From Trichococcus collinsii (lineage in GTDB: Bacteria; Bacillota; Bacilli; Lactobacillales; Aerococcaceae): 64,000 nt of DNA. Of the stretch, positions 27,440-38,607 are shown in pieces. The stretch is from contig NZ_FNQH01000005.1 in assembly GCF_900107505.1 (NCBI RefSeq), positions 98,013 through 162,012 on the forward strand, in the 5' to 3' direction. How positions within the stretch are numbered: the first letter of the stretch is position 1; each line of letters opens with the position of its first letter. A program made the position numbers and the translations under genes. The notes beneath the pieces were generated by a model. It searched no databases and had not been told where the DNA came from. It worked only from the letters and a program-made list of their open reading frames with translations.

Positions 27440-28348
27440 TTACATAGCTTCTAATCGTTTGATTCGGTTTGCCGTTGAAGGGTGGGTCGAAAACAAGCCA
27501 TCGCTTTCTACTTCTCCCTCCTTCATCCGTTTGAAAGGATTCACAATATATAGCGAAGCGCTGGCAGCATTTGCTGCCTCCATCGGGTCGCTATTCGCTA
27601 TTTTATTCAAAGCGGATTTCAACCCTTCCGGATTACGTGTGAACTCAATCGCACTCGCATCAGCCAGATACTCCCTGTTACGGGAGAGTGCCAAGCGGAT
27701 TATTGTCGCCACAAAAGGCGAAAGAACCAGTATAAGCAAGGAAAGGATCAGCAATACGATGCCCAATCCTCCGCTGTTATCACTTTTGCGTCGACGTCCG
27801 CCACCACCCCAGAACATCATCCGGGTGCTGAATTGGGCCAAAAATGCGATCAGCCCCGCTATCGCCAAAGCGACAGTGGATAAGCGGATGTCATAGTTGC
27901 GGATATGCGCGAACTCATGCGCCAGCACCCCCGTCAATTCTTCCCGGTTCAATTTCTTCAACAAGCCTGTTGTCACGGCGACAGAGGCCTTTTCCGGCGA
28001 ATTTCCGGCAGCAAAGGCATTCGGGCTTTCATCTTCGATGATGAAGATTCTAGGAAAAGGCAACCGCGTCACGATCGTCATTTCCTCGACGATATTCCAG
28101 AGCATCGGGTATTGCGCCTTATCCGTGATTTCCCGGGCCTTGTTCAGGCTCATGACCACTTGTGTGGATTGCGCAACCATGATGGCGACGTAGACAACTC
28201 CGATGATCATCGCGAGCGCGACCCCGGACAAGGCGTTGTCCCAATTCATGTAACCGATGGCCGCCCCTAAGGCTGCAAACAGGAGAAAGAATAAGAATAC
28301 AATCAGTACGGTGCGCCGTTTATTCTGCTCAATTTGTTGATGGAGCAA
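27440..28348 (-). CDS. htpX: HtpX-like membrane zinc protease
   Basis: 302 residues of the M48 family. Membrane helices lie at about 14-34 and 40-58 and again at ~155-175 and 200-222. The zinc site is HEFAHIRNYD (HExxH) with a third ligand in NREYLADASA. It degrades misfolded membrane proteins. The start is a TTG after GGTGAG. It follows lemA by 36 bases, and lemA-htpX is a common conserved pair. Confidence 0.93.
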   Translation of the reverse strand: MLHQQIEQNKRRTVLIVFLFFLLFAALGAAIGYMNWDNALSGVALAMIIGVVYVAIMVAQSTQVVMSLNKAREITDKAQYPMLWNIVEEMTIVTRLPFPRIFIIEDESPNAFAAGNSPEKASVAVTTGLLKKLNREELTGVLAHEFAHIRNYDIRLSTVALAIAGLIAFLAQFSTRMMFWGGGGRRRKSDNSGGLGIVLLILSLLILVLSPFVATIIRLALSRNREYLADASAIEFTRNPEGLKSALNKIANSDPMEAANAASASLYIVNPFKRMKEGEVESDGLFSTHPSTANRIKRLEAM

Positions 28349-28384
28349 AGGTACTCACCAACTTTCCATCAAAATCATATTTTT

Positions 28385-28942
28385 TCAGAACGATACTTTC
28401 GGTACATTTTTTTCTTCTTCCGGAGTTGCCAAAACGACTTCCGGACGGAAACCATGGACACCTGCCACAACATTGCTCGGGAATGTCCCTAATTTGATGT
28501 TGTATTGTGTAACGCTCGAATTGTACAATTGGCGCGCATAAGCAATCTTATTTTCTGTTGCGGACAATTCTTCCTGTAATGCCAAGAAATTCTGGTTCGC
28601 CTTTAGATCCGGATACGCCTCCGCCAAAGCAAAAACGGTCCGCAATTGGCTCGACAGTTGATTGGACAGTTCCATCTTTTTGGCCGGATCTTCGGTTCCC
28701 ATATCCGAAATCATGTTCCGCAAATTGATGACTTTGGTCAACGTTTCCTGCTCATGCTTCGCATAGCCCTTGACCGTCTCAACGATGTTCGGGATCAGAT
28801 CATTCCTGCGTTTCAACTGGACATCAATTTGGCTCCAAGCTTCCGTTACCCACAATTTATTTTTCACAAGACTGTTATACAACGAAACCCATACTGCCCC
28901 GATGATCGCTGCCACTACAATGAATCCTATTAACCATTCCAT
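28385..28942 (-). CDS. lemA: LemA family membrane protein
   Basis: About 185 residues: one N-terminal membrane helix (MEWLIGFIVVAAIIGAVWVSLY) and a helical, mostly outside domain with the family signature WSQIDVQLKRRNDLIPNIV. LemA function is poorly known; it regularly travels with htpX. An ATG at 28942 with AAGGAG 11 bases upstream was chosen over the GTG at 28951, which sits too close to the site. Confidence 0.9.
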   Translation of the reverse strand: MEWLIGFIVVAAIIGAVWVSLYNSLVKNKLWVTEAWSQIDVQLKRRNDLIPNIVETVKGYAKHEQETLTKVINLRNMISDMGTEDPAKKMELSNQLSSQLRTVFALAEAYPDLKANQNFLALQEELSATENKIAYARQLYNSSVTQYNIKLGTFPSNVVAGVHGFRPEVVLATPEEEKNVPKVSF

Positions 28943-29124
28943 TTTGCTCACAGCTCCTTTTCTCTCTTGCCGACCTAACGGCTGACCTAGACATTTTTCC
29001 GTCTACACCTTTCATTATAGAAGAGTCTATTCGTTTTGTAAAAAAATAGACTAACTCTCTCTTCGCCGAAAAGTGCTGGCATCTGTGATATCATGAAGGA
29101 AAGAAAATCAGATGAGGTGTAATT

Positions 29125-29904
29125 ATGTATTTCATCCCGCAACACACTTTTAAAAATCTGCCCATCCTCTTCAAAACTACTCTTTTATACAAAGACGTTA
29201 CTGCAGCCGATCTGCCTCAGGACTATCTTGACCTGCTGGCGGAACAGAACGGCGGCTATCTGTTATGCTCACGCATCGCGACCAAAGAGCCCACATCCGA
29301 TGGCATCGATTACGCAGCCGTGCATGCGATCCTGGGACTTCACGACGATCCCCAGAACAGCCTGTATGCCCAACAAGAAATTGCCCGTTCGGCGGGGCTG
29401 CCGGATTATTTCGTGCTTTTCAGCGTCAACGGCAGCCAACTCTTTGCCTTCGACTATTCAAAATTGTCCCCGTCCGGCGAACCCAGCATCCGGTACATCG
29501 ATATCGAAACGGACAATTGGCAGACTGTCGCTGCTGATTTTGGTCAATTCCTGCGTAGTCTGATTGTGGCGTCCATGAATGTTCCGGAAGAGATCCGGCT
29601 CACACACACGGAAGGAGAGCACGCCTTTTTGCTGGCCGACGCCGCGGAACTGCCGGAGCTATTTTTGCACTTCGAGGATGACCCGGACAAACACTGGTAT
29701 CTCCAATGGATAGAGCATTTTTCCGACCATCCCGATGCGGCCTGTCGAAAAATCGCCTGCGAAGCGCTGGAAACGCAGATCCTCTACTTCAGGAATGTGT
29801 TACCGGCATCTGTCAAAGATGTGCTGGCGAATTTTCTTGCTGATCCGGATCCTGCGATCCAAAGGCTAGCCAGAGAGCTGGAAAAAGAGCTTGCGGATGA
29901 CTGA
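29125..29904 (+). CDS. SMI1/KNR4 (SUKH) domain protein
   Basis: 259 residues. The N-terminal part has the SUKH pattern (DLPQDYLDLLAEQNGGYL near residue 30, then LFSVNGSQLFAFDYS and YIDIETDNW). The C-terminal part is acidic and helical (from ~150). SUKH proteins often act as immunity proteins against contact-dependent toxins, but many stand alone as housekeeping adaptors. No toxin gene is next to it, so that role is only a possibility. GAGGTG precedes the ATG. A repeat cluster follows it. Confidence 0.75.
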   Translation: MYFIPQHTFKNLPILFKTTLLYKDVTAADLPQDYLDLLAEQNGGYLLCSRIATKEPTSDGIDYAAVHAILGLHDDPQNSLYAQQEIARSAGLPDYFVLFSVNGSQLFAFDYSKLSPSGEPSIRYIDIETDNWQTVAADFGQFLRSLIVASMNVPEEIRLTHTEGEHAFLLADAAELPELFLHFEDDPDKHWYLQWIEHFSDHPDAACRKIACEALETQILYFRNVLPASVKDVLANFLADPDPAIQRLARELEKELADD

Positions 29905-29929
29905 ATGCATGAGGGCAGTGTGCACTCGT

Positions 29930-30120
29930 TCCGCTCGCCGGAGAAGGGATCGGAGAATCAGCACCACCTCCGATGTGGAAAGGCTCGCCGGAGTTGGTGC
30001 CGCGAAAACATCGTCATCTCCGATGGGGAAGAACTCGTAGGAGGTGGGACCACAATAGCAGTCGGAACTCCGGCGAAGCCTCCGTTCACCGGAGATAAGG
30101 GCCTCGTAATACGGTCATCA
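29930..30120. repeat. CTCCGG/CCGGAG hairpin-cluster repeat, copy A
   Basis: About 190 bases with several short inverted repeats sharing CTCCG/CGGAG cores: GCACCACCTCCG / CGGAGTTGGTGC (29961-30000), and CTCCGGCGAA / TTCACCGGAG (30068-30094). No open frame fits. Related clusters lie at 31412 and 56945. It sits between converging genes. Confidence 0.78.
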
Positions 30121-30131
30121 TAACAACAGCT

Positions 30132-30172
30132 AAAAGCAGGGGGTTGCCGCAACGCGGCACTTCCCTGCTTTT
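30132..30172 (-). terminator. Terminator after the DUF1801 gene
   Basis: On the minus strand AAAAGCAGGG...GTGCCGC / GCGGCA...CCCTGCTTTT forms a long stem and ends in a T-rich run. Confidence 0.85.
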
Positions 30173-30190
30173 GTCATTACCCTTGTTCCT

Positions 30191-31309
30191 TCAACCACTG
30201 TTGATAAAGGTTCTTCGTCTTGTGGCCTTTGCCGAGGATGTCCAGCATCTCGTTTTGCGTTTTGCTTGCGTAGCGGCTTGTTTCGCGCTGTAGATGTAGC
30301 GGGCCCAATCCCGCTGATAGCCCGGCGTCAGTTCCGCATACAGCTTTGCGGCGTCTGGATGCTCTGCCTCCAGATATGCCTTCACATCCGGGATAAATTT
30401 CTCATAGTCAGCCCCATTGCCGCTGCTCGCTTTGTTGGGCTTACCTTTCCCTTTGACATCATTTTTCATCCCGACAAGCGTGAACGTATCATCCAGCTTG
30501 ATCATCCGCGCAAATTTCAGGCTGCTGTCGCCGACATAGCCATTTCCGGCGTCCACGCCCAGGCTCGGAAAGATGGCATCGCGATGAACGGATGTATCAT
30601 AGGTCTTGTTCCCAATTTTCGGATAAGCGATGTAAAGATAGCCTTCCGGATTCAGGCGCTCCGCTTTGATCGTATTCAAAACACGTTCATTCAGTTCCTG
30701 CAAAGTCAGGACATAGGAAAAAATCAGGTCGTATTTCCCGGAATCCAAATCCGTATCATAGGAGTCCAAGTCCGCGAAATCGTCAACTGTGGCGCGGTAT
30801 TTTCCCAGAACGGCACGCTTTTTGAATTTATCCAACCCTAACCGCTTCGTGAGGGAGGCCGAACCTGGCAGTGGTTTGGCAATGTCCTTCTCTCCATAAA
30901 GTTGGTTCGCGTGAGCGATGTCTTCCCGGATCATCTCCTTCAGCACAGCTGTATCGATGTCGGAAAGTTTATTGACGTACACGCAACCCTTTCCGATTTT
31001 ATGTTTGCCGAGTTTCCCAAGCAATTCTTCCCGTTTTCCATCCGGCAACATAAAATAAAACGTCAATGCCGTCTTGCGCGGAGAAAAAGCAGCCAGCGGA
31101 GCATCGCCTTCATGGCCGCTCGCGTACCGGTAATGATATTTCCCGAATCCGATGATGCTCGGCCCCCACATTTTAGCTTCCTCTCCAGTCACTTCCGAAA
31201 ACAACGACAACAGCGCATAAGCATCCTCTTTCTTTTGCGGCTGTTGGATTTCCTCGATGAACTCCTGCACAGACACTTCCGTGGGCTTAGTCTTAGGTTC
31301 GTAAACCAT
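30191..31309 (-). CDS. DUF1801/YdeI-like protein with probable 3' frameshift
   Basis: 372 residues as read. The N-terminal half resembles the DUF1801/YdhG fold (AAFSPRKTALTFYFMLP and KHKIGKGCVYVNKL). The second part is a different small domain, and the C-terminal part resembles the YdeI/OmpD-associated family (ELTPGYQRDWARYIYSAKQA). After KRKT the frame runs into a basic nonsense tail. In the next frame the sequence continues EMLDILGKGHKTKNLYQQW and stops at 30177, closer to the terminator and much more like the family end. A single-base change near 30240 is therefore likely: a real frameshift or a sequencing error. Function unknown. Confidence 0.75.
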   Translation of the reverse strand: MVYEPKTKPTEVSVQEFIEEIQQPQKKEDAYALLSLFSEVTGEEAKMWGPSIIGFGKYHYRYASGHEGDAPLAAFSPRKTALTFYFMLPDGKREELLGKLGKHKIGKGCVYVNKLSDIDTAVLKEMIREDIAHANQLYGEKDIAKPLPGSASLTKRLGLDKFKKRAVLGKYRATVDDFADLDSYDTDLDSGKYDLIFSYVLTLQELNERVLNTIKAERLNPEGYLYIAYPKIGNKTYDTSVHRDAIFPSLGVDAGNGYVGDSSLKFARMIKLDDTFTLVGMKNDVKGKGKPNKASSGNGADYEKFIPDVKAYLEAEHPDAAKLYAELTPGYQRDWARYIYSAKQAATQAKRKTRCWTSSAKATRRRTFINSG

Positions 31310-31411
31310 ATTCGCTTCCCCTCTCGTTTCTTCTTAAATCTATCATAGCAAACCAACAGACCACCCGCAAAATCCAAGCCCTGAAGACAGCCGATTGACC
31401 GGAAATATAAC

Positions 31412-31590
31412 GTTTCTCCGGCGAACGCAGGCTTCGTCGGAGTTCGGCCTGCATTTCTGGATTTCAGCTCCGATGTTGCGGTGCTCATCGGAGCTGGACC
31501 CATCAAATTACCGGCGTCCTCCGGGGAGCGCGTCCTCCCCGGAGCTGTCCACTGATTCCGACATCCCTTCTCCGGCGAACGGCGCTGCCT
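31412..31590. repeat. CTCCGG/CCGGAG hairpin-cluster repeat, copy B
   Basis: About 180 bases of clustered hairpins: CAGCTCCGATG / CATCGGAGCTG (31466-31497, 11-bp perfect stem), CTCCGGGGAG / CTCCCCGGAG (31519-31543, 10-bp perfect stem), and outer CTCCGGCGAAC units at 31417 and 31570. Copies A and B flank the DUF1801 gene. No coding sequence is seen here. Confidence 0.8.
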
Positions 31591-31624
31591 CTCAAATGAA
31601 TGCTCCCCCACAACCCCATGAAAA

Positions 31625-31660
31625 CAAAAAAAGAGCCCTCCCGAAACCGGGAAAGCCCTC
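31625..31660 (-). terminator. Terminator after rpmE2
   Basis: On the minus strand a stem GAGGGCTTTCCCG / CGGGAGGGCTC (with a small bulge) is followed by TTTTTTT. Confidence 0.85.
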
Positions 31661-31667
31661 AAGAAGA

Positions 31668-31931
31668 TTATGCTTCTTCTTCGTTGTTTTTGAAACCATA
31701 TTTTTTGTTGAAGCGGTCCACACGGCCATCGGCTTGCGTGAATTTTTGACGTCCAGTATAGAATGGGTGTGAATCTGAAGAAATTTCTACACGGATCATT
31801 GGGTAAGTGTTGCCATCTTCCCATTCAACTTTTTCGCTTGAACCTTTAGTTGAACCTGATAAAAATTTGAATCCTGTAGTTGTATCCATGAACACAACTG
31901 TTTGGTAATTTGGATGGATTTCTTGTTTCAT
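31668..31931 (-). CDS. rpmE2: 50S ribosomal protein L31 type B
   Basis: 87 residues. It starts [20 protein letters not shown] and includes [12 protein letters not shown]. No CxxC pairs are present, so it is the zinc-free type B form. A ribosome site is present before the ATG. Its place between rho and other housekeeping genes follows the usual rpmE-rho neighbourhood of Firmicutes. Zinc-free L31 can replace the zinc form under zinc shortage in species that have both; only this copy is visible here. Confidence 0.96.
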   Translation of the reverse strand: MKQEIHPNYQTVVFMDTTTGFKFLSGSTKGSSEKVEWEDGNTYPMIRVEISSDSHPFYTGRQKFTQADGRVDRFNKKYGFKNNEEEA

Positions 31932-32070
31932 GTCTCTTTCGCTCCTTTTTGCCCTGGATTATTTACTAAGCCAGAGTTGTCTTTTTGTAATAAAAAGTCT
32001 ACCGCAGGGTAATCCTTTTTAACGTTAAAAGGATACCACGCAAACAGCAAGAATGCAACGACAAATTTAA

Positions 32071-32115
32071 AAAACACGTTTTCCCCATACAGGCAGCAGT
32101 GAGAAAAACGTGTTT
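32071..32115 (-). terminator. Terminator after the thioredoxin-like gene
   Basis: On the minus strand AAACACGTTTTTC / GGGAAAACGTGTTT forms a stem followed by TTTAAATT, 3 bases past the stop. Confidence 0.82.
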
Positions 32116-32118
32116 GCG

Positions 32119-32484
32119 TTATTTATTTAGAATGGCTGCAATCTCTTCTTCCGAAAGACTGCTGTCGGCATTCAGGTTCGTGAATTGGCCCGGACCATCA
32201 ATCCTCACAAGAGCAGGCACCGTGCGGACGCCCATTTTGTCGCGCAGACTTTGGATCACAGGGTCTGTCGGTGTATTCAAGCTGTTTAGATAATGGATCG
32301 TCAGGTTCTTTTCTTTGCGGACCTTGTCCAATTTAGGGACAAATTTCCGGCAATACGGGCAAACGGCTTTCCCGAGATAAACGACCGCTTTTTCACCGGC
32401 AGCTAGTTTCCCTTCAAACTCTTCAGGCGTGATCTCTATGAATTCTTTTATGTCTTCTTCGTAATTTCCTTTATTAAAAAGCAT
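32119..32484 (-). CDS. Thioredoxin-fold protein with CPYC motif
   Basis: 121 residues. The redox motif is C42-P-Y-C45 (KAVCPYCRKF), the glutaredoxin-type pair. The cis-proline is in VRTVPALVRI. No signal peptide is seen, so it is cytoplasmic or peripheral. It resembles small thioredoxin-like proteins of lactic bacteria, some of which help form disulfides in bacteriocins, but no bacteriocin gene is near. GGAGG precedes the ATG. It lies downstream of rho on the same strand. Confidence 0.85.
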   Translation of the reverse strand: MLFNKGNYEEDIKEFIEITPEEFEGKLAAGEKAVVYLGKAVCPYCRKFVPKLDKVRKEKNLTIHYLNSLNTPTDPVIQSLRDKMGVRTVPALVRIDGPGQFTNLNADSSLSEEEIAAILNK

Positions 32485-32577
32485 TTGAAAACCTCCAGTT
32501 TTTGGGTTTTGATAGTTCCACTATACCGGGAAGCTGTAAAAAATGCTCATGATTTGCTCACACGCTCCGGCACACTT

Positions 32578-33837
32578 CTATTTCATCAATGCAATCCGGG
32601 TCAGCAAAGCTTCATTATTTTCGGTTGTGCTCATCTGTTTCAGGAAGCTCTCTGTATATTCCAAAGCATCCCCGCGCATGCCGCGTCGGACTTTGTAAAT
32701 ACTCTCCATCGTTTTCGCATCCAAGAGGAGGTCTTCTCTGCGGGTGCCCGATTTTTTGATATCGATTGCAGGGAAGATGCGGCGTTCCGCCAATTCACGG
32801 GAAAGCACAAGTTCCATGTTCCCTGTTCCTTTGAATTCTTCATAGATGACTTCATCCATACGGCTGCCGGTGTCGACAAGCGCAGTCGCGATGATCGTCA
32901 AGCTGCCGCCATCTTCGATATTCCGGGCTGCACCAAAGAAACGTTTCGGGCGATAAAAGGCTGCCGGATCAATCCCTCCACTCAAGGTCCTGCCGCTTGG
33001 CGGTATGACTAAGTTATAGGCGCGGGCCAAACGCGTCAGGCTATCCATCAGAATGACCACATCGCGTTTGTCTTCGACAAGGCGCATGGCTCTTTCCAGG
33101 ACGAGTTCCGCCACCCGAACATGGTTTGCCGGTTGTTGGTCGAAAGTTGAGGAAACCACATCACCCTTCACACTGCGCTCGATATCCGTCACTTCTTCCG
33201 GACGCTCATCGATGAGCAGCATGATCAGTTCGACATCAGGATGGTTAGTGGTGATGCCGTTCGCGATTTCTTTCAGCAAAGTCGTTTTTCCTGCTTTCGG
33301 AGGCGCAACGATCATCCCACGTTGACCGAAGCCGATTGGCGAGAACAGATCGACCATCCGAGCGGTTACGTTTGTCCGGGTATTTTCCAATTTCATCTGA
33401 TGGTTCGGATAAATGGGCGTTAACCCTGGGAAGTGCGAGCGCTCTTTGGCTTGATCAGGTCGTTTTCCGTTCACAGTGCTGACTTGCATCAGACCGTAAT
33501 AACGTTCGGATGCTTTCGGAGGTCTGGCTTTTCCCGCCACTTTGTCCCCATTACGCAGATCGAAGCGTCTGATTTGCGACGTCGATATGTAAATGTCTTC
33601 TTGACTCGGCGAATAGTTGATCGGCCTCAAAAATCCGAATCCTTCCTGAGCAACGATATCCAAAATGCCCTCAGTCATGAAGAACCCTTGCTTTTCCTCT
33701 TGGGCACGGATGACCGCCAATGACAACTCTTTTTTGTTCATTTGGCTGTAGTAGGGGATCTTCAGTTCTCTGGCATAGGTGTATATTTCTTTAAGAGTCT
33801 TACTTTCCAACTCATGCAAGGTAAGCATATCTTCCAA
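32578..33837 (-). CDS. rho: Transcription termination factor Rho
   Basis: 419 residues. N-terminal helix bundle ([17 protein letters not shown]), cold-shock-like RNA-binding domain (GFGFLRP near 60), and a RecA-like ATPase with [11 protein letters not shown] (Walker A) and [16 protein letters not shown] (Walker B), plus the Q/R loops. It forms a hexameric helicase that ends transcription. The frame is open to 33909; the TTG at 33837 has AAGGTGG upstream and aligns with the family N-terminus, so I chose it over the ATG three codons later. Confidence 0.95.
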   Translation of the reverse strand: MEDMLTLHELESKTLKEIYTYARELKIPYYSQMNKKELSLAVIRAQEEKQGFFMTEGILDIVAQEGFGFLRPINYSPSQEDIYISTSQIRRFDLRNGDKVAGKARPPKASERYYGLMQVSTVNGKRPDQAKERSHFPGLTPIYPNHQMKLENTRTNVTARMVDLFSPIGFGQRGMIVAPPKAGKTTLLKEIANGITTNHPDVELIMLLIDERPEEVTDIERSVKGDVVSSTFDQQPANHVRVAELVLERAMRLVEDKRDVVILMDSLTRLARAYNLVIPPSGRTLSGGIDPAAFYRPKRFFGAARNIEDGGSLTIIATALVDTGSRMDEVIYEEFKGTGNMELVLSRELAERRIFPAIDIKKSGTRREDLLLDAKTMESIYKVRRGMRGDALEYTESFLKQMSTTENNEALLTRIALMK

Positions 33838-33972
33838 ACAGTTCCACCTTCCTCTCTTATCATTCTGATGATGCTTATTTTCGGCAAATGTAATATATAA
33901 GATATTCAAAACACCTTCAAAGTTGGTTACTGCTTTGAAGGTGCTCCTTATTATCGTGTTGCGCGAAGAAGT

Positions 33973-35244
33973 TTATTCTTCGTCTTCGATCATTTTGATA
34001 TCTGCGCCTAAAGCAGTCAATTTTTCGACGATATGATCATACCCGCGCAGGATATTCTCGATACCTGAAATTGTGGTTGTGCCTTCTGCCATCAATCCTG
34101 CGATGACTAGACAGGCGCCAGCACGCAAATCGCTGGCTGTAACTTCCGCACCGGTCAATTTGTTGGGGCCTTGCATGAAGATCATGTCACTTTCCACCTT
34201 GGCCTTCGCACCCATCCTGCGGAGCTCCGGGATATGGTTGACGCGCTTAGGATAGATGGTGTCGATGATGGTGCCGTCACCGCTCGCTTTCAGCAAGAGC
34301 GGAGTCAGAGGTTGCTGCAAGTCAGTCGCAAACCCAGGGTAAGGCAACGTCTTGATGTGGACCATCTTCAGGTTATCGGATTTTTTGACCAGGATGCTGT
34401 CCTCGCCGATTTCCATCTCTACGCCCATTTCTTCCATTTTTGCGATCAGGCTTTCGATATGCTCGACGATCACATTTTTCACAAGCACACGCTCTCCCAT
34501 CGCTGCGGCAGCGGCCAGATAAGTCCCTGCTTCGATGCGATCCGGTATCACGGTGTGTCTGCAACCATGTAAGCTTTCCACGCCTTCGATCCGGATAATG
34601 TCCGTCCCAGCTCCGCGGATTTTCGCTCCCATGTTGTTCAACAAGATGCAGACATCGATGATTTCCGGCTCTTTGGCCACATTCTCGATGATTGTTTTGC
34701 CTTTAGCTTTGACCGCCGCCAATATGGTGTTGATCGTCGCTCCGATCGAAACCACGTCAAGATAGATGCGCTCGCCTTTCAGCCCCTCTTCTGGTGTAGT
34801 AAGATAGATGGCGCCCATTTCATTGCGCACCGTCGCGCCCAAAGCCTCGAAACCTTTGATGTGCTGATCGATCGGTCTCGGGCCCAAGAAACAGCCTCCA
34901 GGCAGCCCAATGACTCCTTCACCAAATTTTGAGAGGATAGCTCCCATGAAATAATACGAAGCACGCAAGCTTTTGATTTTTCCGGTAGGCATCGGTATGG
35001 AAATCATGTTGGTCGGATCGATCGTGATGATGCCCTCATCCTCATCAAAAGACACTTCGACGTTGAAGTCCTCAAGGATATCTATCAGAGAGTGCACATC
35101 CTGAATGTTGGGGATGCCTTCCAAGATGACTGGGGAGTCCGCCAAAATGGCAGCCGGGATCAGCGCAACCGTGCTGTTTTTCGCTCCGCTGATGGTGATT
35201 TCACCGTTCAACGGTTTATTCCCCTCTATAACTAATTTTTTCAT
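33973..35244 (-). CDS. murA: UDP-N-acetylglucosamine 1-carboxyvinyltransferase
   Basis: 423 residues. The first committed step of peptidoglycan synthesis: transfer of enolpyruvate from PEP to UDP-GlcNAc. The active-site cysteine is C118 in [13 protein letters not shown]; it is the residue attacked by fosfomycin. [11 protein letters not shown] near 22 holds the catalytic lysine. Being next to fba and rho it is the second Firmicutes copy (murA2/murZ position). GAGG precedes the ATG. Confidence 0.94.
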   Translation of the reverse strand: MKKLVIEGNKPLNGEITISGAKNSTVALIPAAILADSPVILEGIPNIQDVHSLIDILEDFNVEVSFDEDEGIITIDPTNMISIPMPTGKIKSLRASYYFMGAILSKFGEGVIGLPGGCFLGPRPIDQHIKGFEALGATVRNEMGAIYLTTPEEGLKGERIYLDVVSIGATINTILAAVKAKGKTIIENVAKEPEIIDVCILLNNMGAKIRGAGTDIIRIEGVESLHGCRHTVIPDRIEAGTYLAAAAAMGERVLVKNVIVEHIESLIAKMEEMGVEMEIGEDSILVKKSDNLKMVHIKTLPYPGFATDLQQPLTPLLLKASGDGTIIDTIYPKRVNHIPELRRMGAKAKVESDMIFMQGPNKLTGAEVTASDLRAGACLVIAGLMAEGTTTISGIENILRGYDHIVEKLTALGADIKMIEDEE

Positions 35245-35479
35245 AAAAAAGCCTCACTTCATGTGTAGTTGCCGAACGAAAAATCGTCTGGAAATAAATG
35301 GGATCGCTCGCACGGATTGCCTTTCACGGGAAAAACAGCGCAACGATGCCGAAATACAATTATTTTTAGTTTTATTCGATTGTTGGTTGATCATTTACAA
35401 TTCTAACAAAAATACAGGGTCCATTACTAGTTTTTTTATGCAATCGTCTGCTTTCCGCTATATTTCTCAATTTGATACG

Positions 35480-35690
35480 GCCGAACAGCGTGCGAAAAGC
35501 GTTACAAGCCCGCTCTGCCACGAAAGAACTTTAGGAAATCTGGCCTCGCAACGTTCCCTACGTTCAACTTGTACTGGGGCTCTGAGGGATGAATCCCTCA
35601 GAGCCCCATGCAAATGAGCATTGTAGAGCGCAATGGGTCAGATTTATCTAATTTCCGAGAGGCAGGCTTGGACCGCTAGTCATCTTTATT
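35480..35690 (+). repeat. Dispersed imperfect-palindrome repeat, variant copy 2 with inserted hairpin
   Basis: The core ACTTTAGGAAATCTGGCC and CAGATTTATCTAATTTCCGA matches copies 1, 3 and 4. The outer arms differ (CAAGCCCGCTCTGCC against GGCAGGCTTG) yet still pair with each other. The centre contains extra sequence with a near-perfect hairpin (GGGGCTCTGAGGGAT / ATCCCTCAGAGCCCC, 35576-35607). It lies in a 600-base gap between fba and murA; the rest of that gap is A/T-rich with no gene. Confidence 0.8.
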
Positions 35691-35790
35691 GAAGACAACT
35701 GCCCTACTTTATGATGTAATGTTAACACAAACTCAGAAATATATGGAAAATGAGGCACCAATCCAAGGACGTTCGGAAAAAAATAATAAC

Positions 35791-35826
35791 AAAAAAGGAG
35801 ATCCGGAACATTGGCCCCAGACCTCC
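35791..35826 (-). terminator. Terminator after fba
   Basis: On the minus strand GGAGGTCTGG / CCGGATCTCC (with small mismatches) is followed by TTTTTTG. Confidence 0.8.
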
Positions 35827-35846
35827 TCGAAGATCGTTTGATTAAA

Positions 35847-36704
35847 TTAAGCTTTGTTGCTTGAACCGAAAACTTGCATTCTTTCTTTAACGACTTTAAC
35901 GATCGCTTCTTTACCAGGTCCGATAACTTTACGAGGATCATAAACGTTAGCGTCTGTAGCTAATTTTTCTCTTACAGCAGCTGTAAAGACTTGTTGGCAT
36001 TCAGTGTTCACGTTGATTTTTGAATGTCCGAACTCGATAGCTTTTTTGACTTGGTGTTCTGGAATTCCTGAACCACCGTGTAATACTAATGGTTTGTGAG
36101 TCAATTCAGAAATTTCTTTCATTTCGTCGAAACCAAGTACAGGTTCGCCGGAGTAAGGTCCGTGTACAGAACCTAATGCAGCAGCCAATGCATCGATAGC
36201 TGTTTCAGTAGTCAAACGTAAGCATTCAGCTGGATCAGCGTATTGGATTCCGCCTGTGATTCCATCTTCAGTTCCGCCGACAGTTCCGATTTCAGCTTCA
36301 ACAGAAGCGCCTTTAGAATGTGCGTACTCAACAACTAATTTAGTTTGAGCAATGTTTTCATCGATAGGGTAATGTGATTTGTCGATCATTACAGACGAGT
36401 AACCAGCATCGATAGCGGATTTGCAGCTTTCAAAGCTTGTACCGTGGTCAAGATGCAATGCTACAGGAACAGTGATGTCCATAGTTTCTAATAGAGCATT
36501 AGTCATAGCTGCAACAACTAAATGTCCACCCATGTATTTTGCTGCGCCTTCAGAAACACCTAAAATAACTGGAGATTTTTCTTCTTGGGCAGCTTGTAAT
36601 ACAGCTTGCGTCCACTCAAGGTTGTTGATATTGAATTGTCCTACGGCATACTTTCCTTCTAACGCTTTGTTTAACATATCTGTCATACTTACTAAACGAC
36701 TCAT
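35847..36704 (-). CDS. fba: Class II fructose-bisphosphate aldolase
   Basis: 285 residues. Glycolytic cleavage of fructose-1,6-bisphosphate to two triose phosphates. Zinc ligands are in [17 protein letters not shown] and VLHGGSG. The frame is open to 36752, but the ATG at 36704 follows AAGGAGG and gives the family start [11 protein letters not shown]. Codon use is strongly biased, as for a highly expressed glycolytic gene. It lies between pyrG and murA, as in related genomes. Confidence 0.96.
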   Translation of the reverse strand: MSRLVSMTDMLNKALEGKYAVGQFNINNLEWTQAVLQAAQEEKSPVILGVSEGAAKYMGGHLVVAAMTNALLETMDITVPVALHLDHGTSFESCKSAIDAGYSSVMIDKSHYPIDENIAQTKLVVEYAHSKGASVEAEIGTVGGTEDGITGGIQYADPAECLRLTTETAIDALAAALGSVHGPYSGEPVLGFDEMKEISELTHKPLVLHGGSGIPEHQVKKAIEFGHSKINVNTECQQVFTAAVREKLATDANVYDPRKVIGPGKEAIVKVVKERMQVFGSSNKA

Positions 36705-36847
36705 TCTTGTTGCCTCCTTGGAATCCATTGGTCTATATTTCTTACAACACACCTATTTTAGCAGAAAATGAAAATATTTACTACCTTTTCAGTCAAACCT
36801 GCTCATTAAAATACAATATCAGTCAAATCGGGAGCGGAATGTCCCGC

Positions 36848-38476
<1,629 letters not shown>

Positions 38477-38524
38477 TTAAAATGTGCAAAATTATGTCCG
38501 AAGGATTCTCCAACGCTGCAATAA

Positions 38525-38560
38525 ACAAAATAAAGCTCCCTGTTCTTAAGAACAGGGAGC
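38525..38560 (-). terminator. Attenuator terminator in the pyrG leader
   Basis: On the minus strand a perfect 11-bp stem GCTCCCTGTTC / GAACAGGGAGC with a 4-base loop is followed by TTTATTTTG. It ends 67 bases before the pyrG start. The C/U-rich left arm could instead pair with a run of added G residues at the 5' end of the transcript, as shown for Bacillus subtilis pyrG. Confidence 0.9.
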
Positions 38561-38607
38561 CGTAAAAATTCAACGTATGCTTTCCAAAAAGAATTGCTTT
38601 TTGGGAG

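Noticed and set aside
31189..31824. A 211-codon minus-strand frame across the hairpin cluster
   Set aside because: It spans a terminator, a repeat cluster and the ends of two real genes in other frames.
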